Positions 1-6,037 are shown, counted from the first letter of the stretch. The stretch is 6,348 nt of DNA from Dehalococcoidia bacterium (GCA_002746355.1 NVWX01000023.1:13670-20017), one strand, 5' to 3'. Numbers and translations: made by a program. The notes: generated by a model not told the origin, from the sequence alone.

Positions 1-457
1 TGAAGTTCTGGACGCGGTGGTTCAGGCTGTCCACGACCCAAAGGTCGTTGTGCGAGTCGAAAGCGATGCCCGACGGCCCGTTCAGAAGACCGTCCTCGCT
101 GCCGGACCGGCCCCAGTGGTACCGAAACGCGCCCTCGGCATCAAACACCGATATCCGGTTGAGGTACTCATCTGAGACGTACACCCGACCGTGCTGGTCG
201 ATGTCGATCGACCTCGGCCACATGAAGCGCCCGTCTTCACCGCCGAACGACCCGAATTGGCCCTCGAACTCGTGATCGAAGGTGATCTTGCTAACTCGCT
301 GTCCAAGTTGTTCCACGCCACGGCTCAAAACATAGATGCGGCCGTTCTTGCCCAAAACGAAGTCTTGGGGCGCCCAGAAACCCTGGGCCGACTGGCTATA
401 CATGCCGATGCAGTAGCTGTAGTCGTACACCCGGCCGGCGGCAACCGTGGTTAACAT
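1..457 (-). CDS. NHL-repeat beta-propeller protein, C-terminus outside window
   Basis: Partial gene: 152 codons are visible and the frame is still open at the window edge, so the C-terminal blades are missing. The protein shows repeated NHL-type blades at about residues 28-72, 78-120 and from 127 on. Each has the pattern 'W/GP-x-x-hydrophobic ... G-R-hydrophobic-Y-V-x-D ... R-hydrophobic-x-x-F' (for example PRSIDIDQHGRVYVSDEYLN, then DLWVVDSLNHRVQNF). Such propellers usually bind a ligand or a protein partner; some relatives are lyases or lactonases, and nothing here picks an activity. The N-terminus (MLTTVAAGRVYDYSY) is not a signal peptide, so a cytoplasmic location is inferred. The ATG at 457 is the first start codon in the frame after the preceding gene ends; its ribosome site is weak (a purine run AGAAGAAG just upstream). 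It follows the DUF1501 gene by 37 bp on the same strand, so it is probably the third gene of that operon. Confidence 0.85.
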   Translation of the reverse strand, partial: MLTTVAAGRVYDYSYCIGMYSQSAQGFWAPQDFVLGKNGRIYVLSRGVEQLGQRVSKITFDHEFEGQFGSFGGEDGRFMWPRSIDIDQHGRVYVSDEYLNRISVFDAEGAFRYHWGRSGSEDGLLNGPSGIAFDSHNDLWVVDSLNHRVQNF

Positions 458-494
458 AAGGCTTCTTCTGGGTTCCTGTGTGAATGGTTCCGAA

Positions 495-1625
495 TCATAC
501 GAACGCCATCTGTTCGAACTGTCCGCCGACGATGGGGACCGGGTCCAGTCCCAGCCACTTGTCCACCAGAGTGGCGTAGAATCCTCGGAAATCGTAGCTG
601 GGCGCCAGGTCTCCCTGGGTGAGGTCTTCGGGCTTCAACGATGGGTAGGTCCCGTACATGCCACCATTGACCCGGTCTCCGATGGCGAACGCCACCCCGG
701 CCGCCCCATGGTCCGTGCCGGTGCCGTTGTCACGGACCCGGCGTCCGAACTCGCTGAACACCATCATCACCACATTCTCAGCGGCATCGTGTTCCCGCAG
801 GTCGGCAAAGAAACTGTCCACCGCTTCAGACACGTCTATCCAGAGCTTGGCGTGGGAGCCCGATTGGTTGAAGTGGGTGTCGAACGGCCCGTAGGAGGTG
901 TAGAAGACCTGGGTGCCCAGTCCGGCCAAGTGCACCTGAGCAACGTCCTTCAGGGCCGTCGAGATGGCGGTGTTGCCGTACTCGATCGTCGATGAGTACA
1001 ACTCGGGAGCAACCTTGATCATGTCGGCGCCCTTCAGGGCGTCCAGCCCGGTCTGTCCCAGGTACTCCATGGTCGGGCCGGCGCCGATGGCCGGGGCGTA
1101 CATCCGCGCGAAGCTATCCAGAAGCTGGGCCCGCTCTTGCTCCGACGAACGGACCGATGAGAAAACGCCGTAAGTTGCCAGGTGGTTCACCGAAGTTACG
1201 GACACTCCGCGCATGGTCATGGCCCTGGGCAGCCCCTGCCCGAAATTCACGCCCTTAAGCACGTTCTCGCCGGCAGGGTCCAGGTCGCGGATGATTTTGG
1301 CCACCCAGCCATCGATGCCGATCTTGTCCGGCTCGCAGGTATGCCAGATATCCATGGCGCGGAAGTGGGAGCGGGGCGAGTCCTCAAACCCGATGCCGTT
1401 GATGATCGCCAGCTTGCCCTGGTCATAGAGGTCTTTGAACGAGTCCATGTCAGACCGGAATGCCAGTTCGTCATCTATTGGCACGACCAGGTGCTCGGGA
1501 ATGTTGACCTTGGGGCGGTTGTCCCAGTACAGGCCATTGGTATATGGGACGATCGTGTTCAGATAATCATTGGCGCCGGTAAGCTGGAGAATGACCAGCA
1601 CCGGGTCTTTTTTAGTTGTCGCCAT
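495..1625 (-). CDS. DUF1501 family protein (alkaline-phosphatase-like fold), no Tat signal
   Basis: A 376-residue protein with the DUF1501 signatures in order: an N-terminal strand plus GAND loop (residues 11-27), SHFRAMDIWHT (86-96), FDTHFNQ (248-254), SEFGRRVRDNGTGTDHG (291-307) and DFRGFYATLVDKWLGLDP near the C-terminus (345-362). The family is related to the alkaline phosphatase/sulfatase superfamily; D249/H251 and D305/H306 look like metal ligands, but no substrate is established. Most DUF1501 proteins carry a twin-arginine signal. This one begins MATTKKDP and enters the first core strand within about eight residues, so it looks cytoplasmic. The ATG at 1625 has a strong ribosome site (AGGGAG at 1633-1638, 7-nt spacer); an ATG four bases upstream is out of frame. 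The gene lies 35 bp after DUF1800, the usual family partner, and 37 bp before the NHL gene. It stops with TGA. Confidence 0.93.
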   Translation of the reverse strand: MATTKKDPVLVILQLTGANDYLNTIVPYTNGLYWDNRPKVNIPEHLVVPIDDELAFRSDMDSFKDLYDQGKLAIINGIGFEDSPRSHFRAMDIWHTCEPDKIGIDGWVAKIIRDLDPAGENVLKGVNFGQGLPRAMTMRGVSVTSVNHLATYGVFSSVRSSEQERAQLLDSFARMYAPAIGAGPTMEYLGQTGLDALKGADMIKVAPELYSSTIEYGNTAISTALKDVAQVHLAGLGTQVFYTSYGPFDTHFNQSGSHAKLWIDVSEAVDSFFADLREHDAAENVVMMVFSEFGRRVRDNGTGTDHGAAGVAFAIGDRVNGGMYGTYPSLKPEDLTQGDLAPSYDFRGFYATLVDKWLGLDPVPIVGGQFEQMAFV

Positions 1626-1660
1626 TCATATTCTCCCTGTGGTTTTCGACGATCGGCCCG

Positions 1661-3064
1661 CTAGGCAAACTGGTAGTCTTTGGATGCGGCTATCAGGGTC
1701 AGCATCTTGCCCACTCTATTCTCTGACGCAGTGACCTCTTCATCGGTGTTCCAGGCCAATTCCCCGCCCTTTAAAGCGTGGGTTAGCAATTCTCGGAGGG
1801 TCTCGTCGCTGACTTCCAGCGGTCCCATGGCATCGAGACAGGCAGCTACCAAACCCTGCGCTGAGGTGTTGCCCTGCTCTCTGACACGGCCGATGATCGC
1901 CCGGACGCCGGGCAATGAGATGTCTCCCAAGACGCCGGCGGCGAAGTTGACGCGGCGCATCAACGCTCCGGCGTCGATCCATGCCGGGCCGGTCTGCCAA
2001 CCTTCCACGCTGGGCGGGTTGAGCAGCTCTTGCCCCTGCCAGCCGCACTCCAACGCCAGGTTGTTGAATCCGGGCTTGAACCCGTCATAGTTGCCGGCCA
2101 TGCGCACCGTTCCAACGATCAGTTCGGCGGGACTTTTCACGCGGGCGAGCCGGGATTTCTTGAAGAACTCCGAGTTGAATAAGACCCGCAGGATGGACCG
2201 GATGTCCCCCTTGGACTCCTTGTACGCCTCGACCAGTATCTCTATCGCCTCGGGGTCGTTGGGGGGCGTGGTGTTCCAGGCGGATACCTGGGGCTCGTCG
2301 GCGACGAAGAACCGGTAGAGATGGCGAGCTAGGAACCTGGGCGAAGCGGGTTGGTCAACGATGATGCCCATGATGTCTTCGCCATTGAAGTTCCCGGTCT
2401 GTCCTAGGAAGGTCTTTTCTTCGTTGTCGTGGTCCTCCGGTTTGTACTCGAACTTCCAGAAGAAGCGCCCCAGCGGGTTGCGCGGTATCTTGGGTGCGAT
2501 GGACCAGCCGGTGAACGCCCTGGCGGCGTTCTTAATGTCGTCCTCGGAATAATTACCGACGCCCATTGAAAAGAGCTCCAGCAACTCCCGCCCCCAGTTT
2601 TCGTTGATAGCGCCGTCGTGGTTGCCGTGATTGTCCAGCCAGAAGATCATGGCGGGCGACTTGGCCAGTTCCACCAACAGGTCGCGGTAGCTGCCCAGGC
2701 CGTGCTCACGGAACATGGCGATCTGGCGGGTGAGTTCTGGCGGGTTGTCCACCTTGGCGTTGCTGGTGGCGAACAACTGGTGCCAGAAGAGCGCCATCTT
2801 CTCTTCCAGCGGCCGCTTGGTGTTGACCATCCGGAACATCCAATCGGCCTGGTTGATGGGCGGTCCCAAAGCCCCTTCGTAGCCTGGGAAGATGCGGTAC
2901 ATCAGTTCGTCGCTGATGGCTGGCTGCTCTTCGGGATGCAGCAACTCTTCAACCACGGCTTCATAGCCTTTGGCAATCTGGGCGTCCAGGTCGCCACGTG
3001 GCTGGCCGAAGCCGGCGCGCCGCATCAAGTGGGCCATCGATGCAATGTCTTCCCGATAGGGCAT
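1661..3064 (-). CDS. DUF1800 family protein, first gene of the minus-strand operon
   Basis: A 467-residue protein with the characteristic DUF1800 landmarks: HLMRRAGFG (12-20), LEEKMALFWHQLFAT (86-100), NENWGRELLELFSMG (154-168) followed by YSEDDIKNAARAFTGW (172-187), FLARHLYRFFVADEP (244-258), and PPSVEGWQTGPAWIDAGALM (350-369). The biochemical role of the family is unknown; it is repeatedly found next to DUF1501 genes, as here. No signal peptide or membrane segment is visible. The frame extends upstream to a GTG at 3106, giving 14 extra residues, and contains ATG codons at 3070 and 3064. I choose 3064 because GGAG at 3073-3076 lies 8 nt before it, against only 2 nt before the ATG at 3070, and the following MPYREDIASMAHLMRR resembles family N-termini. 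It stops with TAG, which shows that amber works as a normal stop in this genome. Probably transcribed with the next two genes from the promoter at 3126-3154. Confidence 0.93.
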   Translation of the reverse strand: MPYREDIASMAHLMRRAGFGQPRGDLDAQIAKGYEAVVEELLHPEEQPAISDELMYRIFPGYEGALGPPINQADWMFRMVNTKRPLEEKMALFWHQLFATSNAKVDNPPELTRQIAMFREHGLGSYRDLLVELAKSPAMIFWLDNHGNHDGAINENWGRELLELFSMGVGNYSEDDIKNAARAFTGWSIAPKIPRNPLGRFFWKFEYKPEDHDNEEKTFLGQTGNFNGEDIMGIIVDQPASPRFLARHLYRFFVADEPQVSAWNTTPPNDPEAIEILVEAYKESKGDIRSILRVLFNSEFFKKSRLARVKSPAELIVGTVRMAGNYDGFKPGFNNLALECGWQGQELLNPPSVEGWQTGPAWIDAGALMRRVNFAAGVLGDISLPGVRAIIGRVREQGNTSAQGLVAACLDAMGPLEVSDETLRELLTHALKGGELAWNTDEEVTASENRVGKMLTLIAASKDYQFA

Positions 3065-3072
3065 GCGCATTT

Positions 3073-3076
3073 CTCC
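3073..3076 (-). promoter_or_regulatory. Ribosome binding site that decides the DUF1800 start
   Basis: On the minus strand, GGAG (within CGGAGAA) lies 8 nt before the ATG at 3064 and 2 nt before the ATG at 3070. It lies downstream of the alternative GTG at 3106 and so cannot serve it. This favours 3064 as the start. Confidence 0.6.
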
Positions 3077-3125
3077 GTGACATGGAACCGAAGGAACGGC
3101 CAACACGGCCGTGAGACCTCATGAC

Positions 3126-3154
3126 ATCGTAAGTTTGGCGCATTCAAGTGTCAA
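3126..3154 (-). promoter_or_regulatory. Sigma70-like promoter for the DUF1800-DUF1501-NHL operon
   Basis: On the minus strand a perfect -35 box TTGACA (3154-3149) is followed after exactly 17 bp by TACGAT (3131-3126), a 4/6 match to the -10 consensus including the conserved first TA and last T. Transcription would start near 3119 and give a leader of about 55 nt before the DUF1800 ATG at 3064. It is placed in the divergent gap between DUF1800 and the nitroreductase fusion gene. The assignment is by consensus match only. Confidence 0.55.
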
Positions 3155-3187
3155 TGGAAGCGGAGCGCCACTTAGATCGGTCTGACC

Positions 3188-3196
3188 TGATATGCT
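3188..3196 (+). promoter_or_regulatory. Possible extended -10 promoter for the nitroreductase fusion gene
   Basis: TGATATGCT matches an extended -10 element (TGn followed by TATGCT, 4/6 to TATAAT). No good -35 is seen at 16-18 bp upstream, which an extended -10 can tolerate. The start of transcription would be near 3203, leaving about 36 nt before the ATG at 3239. This is a weak call based on pattern and position. Confidence 0.35.
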
Positions 3197-3238
3197 ACGG
3201 CAAACCGGAATCGAAGATACCAACGCGCAAGGTAAACG

Positions 3239-4390
3239 ATGTCCTTTGACCTTGAACAAACCGACGAGCTACTAAGCACAACCCGCGCGGTGCGCCGCCG
3301 ACTGGACCTTGACCGCGATGTCCCGGACGAGCTGCTGTTGCGGTGCATCGAATTGGCGGAGCAAGCCCCCACGGGAGGAGATATCACCAGCCGCCGCTGG
3401 TTGGTTGTCCGGGACTCAGAGACCAAGAAGAAACTGGCGGACTTGTACCGGGAGGCCGGGGGGAACGGCATCATCGAACGGGCAGAACAACACACCGGGA
3501 CCGGGCATCCCAAGCAGGGCGTCTTGGATTCGGCCGCTTATCTGGCGGAAAATTTGGAACGAGTGCCCGTTCTTGTACTGGCCACGGTCTGGGGCGTTCA
3601 TGACGGCAGCGGCCGGCCCGGACTCTTCGACTCGGTGATCCAAGCCGCCTGGAGTTTCTGCCTGGCGCTGCGCTCCAGAGGACTTGGCTCTGCCTGGACC
3701 ACACTGCATCTAGGCAAGGCCAAAGAGTTCGCAGAGATTCTGGGCATACCGGACGGTGTGACCCAGGTAGTGCTGCTCCCCGTTGCATGGACTATAGGGA
3801 CGGAATTCAAGCCAGCGTCGCGCAAACCGGCATCGGAGATCGTTTGGTTCGACCGTTGGGGGTATACGAAAGAAAACCATGGCGACGTTGAGAGTTTGAT
3901 CGCCTCTTTGCCTGGCGTCACCGTGGAAGTTGACATCGCGGCCTCACCGGAGCGCGTCTGGGACCTGGTTAGCGACATCAACATCTCGGCCAGGTTCAGC
4001 AATGAATTCCAGGGCGCTGAATGGGTTGATTCCGACGGGCCCCGCGAAGGAGCTTCGTTCGTTGGGCATAACAAGCGCACCGACGTGGGCCGTGAGTGGG
4101 ATACAACATCGTGGGTCGTTGCCTGCGACCCGCCCTGGGTCTTCGCCTGGAATGTGAATGACCGGGAAGACCCCAGCGCCCAATGGCGGTTCGAACTGGA
4201 AAAGATACCTGGAGGGACCAGGTTACGCCAGCGGCTGGTCATCGGGCCCCGTCTCTCGGCGACCGGTCACGCTATGAAGGACAACCCCGATCAGGCCGGG
4301 CAGATTCTTGCCAGCCGTCAGGAACAGCACAGGGGCAATATGGCTTCGAACCTTCAAGGGATAAAAGAGATAGCGGAGAAGGGCGGCTGA
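3239..4390 (+). CDS. Nitroreductase fused to a C-terminal SRPBCC ligand-binding domain
   Basis: A 383-residue two-domain protein. Residues 1 to about 210 are a nitroreductase-family flavin domain: TTRAVRRRL (14-22, the usual FMN-phosphate Arg cluster), APTGGDITSRRWLVV (43-57), GLGSAWTT (148-155) and the C-terminal PVAWTIGTEFKPASRKPASE followed by FDRWG, typical of the subgroup. Residues about 225-383 are an SRPBCC/polyketide-cyclase-like domain: VTVEVDIAASPERVWDLVSD (227-246), the strand WVVACDPPWVFAWNV (292-306), WRFELEKIPGGTRLRQRLVIGP (316-337), and a long C-terminal helix (about 355-381). Nitroreductases reduce nitro groups, quinones or enones with NAD(P)H and FMN; SRPBCC folds hold hydrophobic ligands in a deep cavity. 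A role for the second domain in delivering substrate to the flavin is inference. The start has AAGG at 3229-3232, spaced 6 nt. No signal peptide, so cytoplasmic. Monocistronic: divergent from DUF1800 and convergent with the methyltransferase. Confidence 0.9.
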   Translation: MSFDLEQTDELLSTTRAVRRRLDLDRDVPDELLLRCIELAEQAPTGGDITSRRWLVVRDSETKKKLADLYREAGGNGIIERAEQHTGTGHPKQGVLDSAAYLAENLERVPVLVLATVWGVHDGSGRPGLFDSVIQAAWSFCLALRSRGLGSAWTTLHLGKAKEFAEILGIPDGVTQVVLLPVAWTIGTEFKPASRKPASEIVWFDRWGYTKENHGDVESLIASLPGVTVEVDIAASPERVWDLVSDINISARFSNEFQGAEWVDSDGPREGASFVGHNKRTDVGREWDTTSWVVACDPPWVFAWNVNDREDPSAQWRFELEKIPGGTRLRQRLVIGPRLSATGHAMKDNPDQAGQILASRQEQHRGNMASNLQGIKEIAEKGG

Positions 4391-4405
4391 GGTTTATTTA
4401 AAAAT

Positions 4406-5014
4406 TTAATCCCGCCGCATGAACACCGTGAAATCGTCGTCCAGATAGCCTTGGATGACCTGCACGTTGGGACATAGCTCTTGGCATCGTTGCACGATCT
4501 CATCCAGGTTGTGGCCTCTGAGCAGCGGGTGTTCCGGACACCGGTCCGCGTCCAACATGTTGAAGGCCAAGGCGCTAGCGGCGGAATCATACATCTTCCG
4601 GACTATGTTGATGTGGAAATCCGGGTCGTCGGATCGATAGGCCAACGCCCCCGACGCCAGGACGTAGTCGATGCTGGGTAACTTCACCGCTGAGAAATCA
4701 GCCTGGAAGAAATGGGTGTTGGCGCAGTTCTTATACCGTTCCTTAGCTTCGGAAATGAACTCAGGCATCTGGTCTATCCCGAAGTACAAAAAGCCCGAGA
4801 AACGCTGGTCCAGATATTCCTTTAAATCACCGTAGCCGCAGCCGACATCCAACACAACCCGGCCACTGAAGTCTCCCACTTGGGCGAGCACATCGAACCT
4901 TTTTGTCTGGCTTTCTGGCCTGCGCAAACCCAACGCCCCGGTTGTGCCTCCGCCGAAATCTTCGATGCGGCTCCGGTGGAATCGAATGATGGTCGCCTTT
5001 TCAATGGGGTCCAT
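4406..5014 (-). CDS. Class I SAM-dependent methyltransferase
   Basis: A 202-residue Rossmann-fold methyltransferase. Motif I is VLDVGCGYGDL (54-64), the glycine-rich SAM-binding loop. The acidic residue ending strand 2 is D81 in YFGIDQ, expected to bind the SAM ribose; QADFS (104-108) is the adenine-contacting loop, and IDYVLASGAL (115-124) is the motif IV region. The N-terminal stretch IRFHRSRIEDFGGG is a cap segment that may bear on substrate choice. The substrate is not recognisable. The ATG at 5014 is the only start codon in this frame between the upstream in-frame TAG and the core domain; the closest purine-rich site, AAGGGG at 5027-5032, sits 12 nt away, which is rather long. The gene is convergent with the nitroreductase fusion, whose stop is 15 bp from this one, and divergent from the lipoprotein gene. 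It stops with TAA. Confidence 0.88.
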   Translation of the reverse strand: MDPIEKATIIRFHRSRIEDFGGGTTGALGLRRPESQTKRFDVLAQVGDFSGRVVLDVGCGYGDLKEYLDQRFSGFLYFGIDQMPEFISEAKERYKNCANTHFFQADFSAVKLPSIDYVLASGALAYRSDDPDFHINIVRKMYDSAASALAFNMLDADRCPEHPLLRGHNLDEIVQRCQELCPNVQVIQGYLDDDFTVFMRRD

Positions 5015-5237
5015 GGGCGGCCCGTACCCCTTTTTACTGAAAGTCCGGTAGTGTGGTCGTCGAAATAAAACCTAAACTCCGTCAGGCTTGAGGCGCCGCA
5101 AAGACAGGAAGTTAACTGCAAAAATCAATAGCGAAAATCAGTATAGTACCCGTTCACGCTCTGCCCCCATCGAAATTAAGGTCGATCAACCGTTAATAGT
5201 GGCCATGAGAAGATAGGCATAGGACGGAAATATTAAA
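5015..5237. promoter_or_regulatory. Divergent intergenic region with operator-like dyad
   Basis: A 223-bp AT-richer gap between the divergent methyltransferase and lipoprotein genes. Two things stand out. First, an imperfect dyad at 5175-5197, with outer arms ATTAA (5175-5179) and TTAAT (5193-5197) and an inner GGT/ACC pair (5180-5182, 5189-5191), resembles a repressor site. Second, facing -10-like hexamers overlap: TATAGT on the plus strand (5142-5147) and TATACT on the minus strand (5145-5140). Neither has a convincing -35 box, so promoter placement is tentative. I see no coding sequence or RNA gene here. Confidence 0.3.
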
Positions 5238-5270
5238 ATGAAGCACTGCTAGATCAGACTCAGAGTCTAC

Positions 5271-5873
5271 TTGTTAATCTTATCCGCCGTTTTGGCTGCG
5301 ATAACCGTGGCATGCGGCTCTGCGTCAACAGCAACTCCACGCCTGGAAACACCGATACCCTCAACGCCGGCCCCAACGCAAACAGCCATTCAACCTGCTG
5401 AGAAAATCGATTCTGTGTTCATCCAACTGACCGACCCACTTGATGAACCCCAGTTCTATTGTGTGGATGTGCCTGGGGCCGGAACGGCCGTCAGATTGAA
5501 TAGCCCCTTGCAAGCCCACACCTGCAAACCGTTGGAAACGGCGGAAGATGAACTCTTTGCGTTCGACCATCCCGGAGATGGGCAGATATACATGGATGCC
5601 TACGACCTGTGCGCCGAGGCCACGGGACTAACTGCAGGGTTCACAATCGTTCTCCAACCTTGCTCGGACTCGCCCAATCAGCGGTTCGTCGTGGAGGACG
5701 GCGCGGTACGTTTGGCCACTGGTGGTCAACCCGAATTGTGCTTCGCGGTAGACCCCAGCGACGGCATACCAACCGGCGGACCCAGCCACCTCCGAAGAGA
5801 CCTCACATTGGAGAGTTGTAAGTCCATCGGGGCAGAACTCTCCAATTGGACCTTTGGAATCTTCGATTACTGA
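5271..5873 (+). CDS. Putative lipoprotein with ricin-type beta-trefoil domain; start disputed by an amber codon
   Basis: A 200-residue reading from a TTG at 5271. A hydrophobic stretch LLILSAVLAAITVACG (2-16 and the codon before) ends in a lipobox-like TVAC with the modified cysteine at residue 15, then a Thr/Pro/Ser-rich linker (about 17-45). The rest (about 47-200) fits a three-lobed beta-trefoil: each lobe has a Cys pair (64/85, 114/131, 157/183) and a QxW-like element (ELFAFD 94-99, NQRFVV 136-141, SNWTFG 191-196). Ricin-B-type trefoils usually bind sugars; binding here is inferred, and attachment to the outer face of the membrane follows from the lipobox. The same frame continues upstream to an ATG at 5238 (GGA 9 nt before it), but a TAG at 5250-5252 interrupts it. 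The codons after that stop encode IRLRVY, the positively charged n-region a signal peptide needs and which the TTG start lacks. So either initiation is at a weak TTG, or the gene carries a nonsense mutation or sequence error. Confidence 0.7.
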   Translation: MLILSAVLAAITVACGSASTATPRLETPIPSTPAPTQTAIQPAEKIDSVFIQLTDPLDEPQFYCVDVPGAGTAVRLNSPLQAHTCKPLETAEDELFAFDHPGDGQIYMDAYDLCAEATGLTAGFTIVLQPCSDSPNQRFVVEDGAVRLATGGQPELCFAVDPSDGIPTGGPSHLRRDLTLESCKSIGAELSNWTFGIFDY

Positions 5874-5918
5874 CCACGAATACATCGGCCCTTAAGTCCT
5901 GGCCGCTACCCACACGTT

Positions 5919-5947
5919 TTGACATATTGGGCAAATGTGAATATTGT
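5919..5947 (+). promoter_or_regulatory. Sigma70-like promoter for the DUF35 gene
   Basis: TTGACA (5919-5924, perfect -35) is followed after 17 bp by TATTGT (5942-5947, 4/6 match to the -10 consensus with the conserved first TA and last T). Transcription would start near 5954, giving a leader of about 84 nt before the ATG at 6038. It starts 45 bp after the lipoprotein stop, so the DUF35 gene is likely its own unit. Confidence 0.5.
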
Positions 5948-5989
5948 TGAACACGTGAATCCCTTCGCGATTGATCACGCTCGATAATC

Positions 5990-6007
5990 TTCCGCCCCTT
6001 GGCGGAA
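5990..6007 (+). repeat. Perfect 7-bp inverted repeat in the DUF35 gene leader
   Basis: TTCCGCC (5990-5996), loop CCTT, GGCGGAA (6001-6007): a stable GC-rich hairpin. It sits between the predicted promoter and the ribosome site of the DUF35 gene, ending 30 nt before its ATG. No T-run follows on either strand, so it is not a standard intrinsic terminator. It may affect mRNA stability or translation, or be a protein-binding dyad; the sequence does not decide. Confidence 0.5.
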
Positions 6008-6037
6008 AATACGAGAAAAATGAGTAGGTAGGAAAAA

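Noticed and set aside
447..995. A 182-codon open frame on the plus strand opposite the DUF1501 gene
   Set aside because: It lies wholly antisense to a well-supported family gene apart from its first codons. Its composition is that of a GC-rich shadow frame, and it has no recognisable domain or ribosome site.
1182..1664. A 160-codon plus-strand open frame across the DUF1501 start
   Set aside because: Antisense shadow of DUF1501 with no family features. The same applies to the plus-strand frame at 2618-3124 opposite DUF1800 and to the minus-strand frame at 3598-4242 opposite the nitroreductase fusion.
3096..3112. Direct repeat ACGGCC-AAC-ACGGCC with palindrome ACGGCCGT in the DUF1800 leader
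   Set aside because: Very short, expected by chance in GC-rich DNA, and not linked to any known site type.
5205..5252. Several in-frame TAG codons (5214, 5220, 5250) upstream of the lipoprotein, suggesting amber recoding
   Set aside because: The upstream ones lie in AT-rich intergenic sequence with no coding character, and TAG ends the DUF1800 gene normally. Only the TAG at 5250, directly before a leader-like sequence, is worth checking.
5886..5905. Possible terminator after the lipoprotein gene (CGGCC ... GGCCG)
   Set aside because: Only a 5-bp stem with a 10-nt loop, and it is not followed directly by a T-run; too weak to call.
6020..6031. Three-codon frame ATG AGT AGG TAG, in frame just before the DUF35 start
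   Set aside because: The GGTAGG ribosome site for the ATG at 6038 overlaps it, and DUF35 homology starts after 6038. It is most simply a chance ATG in an AG-rich leader.
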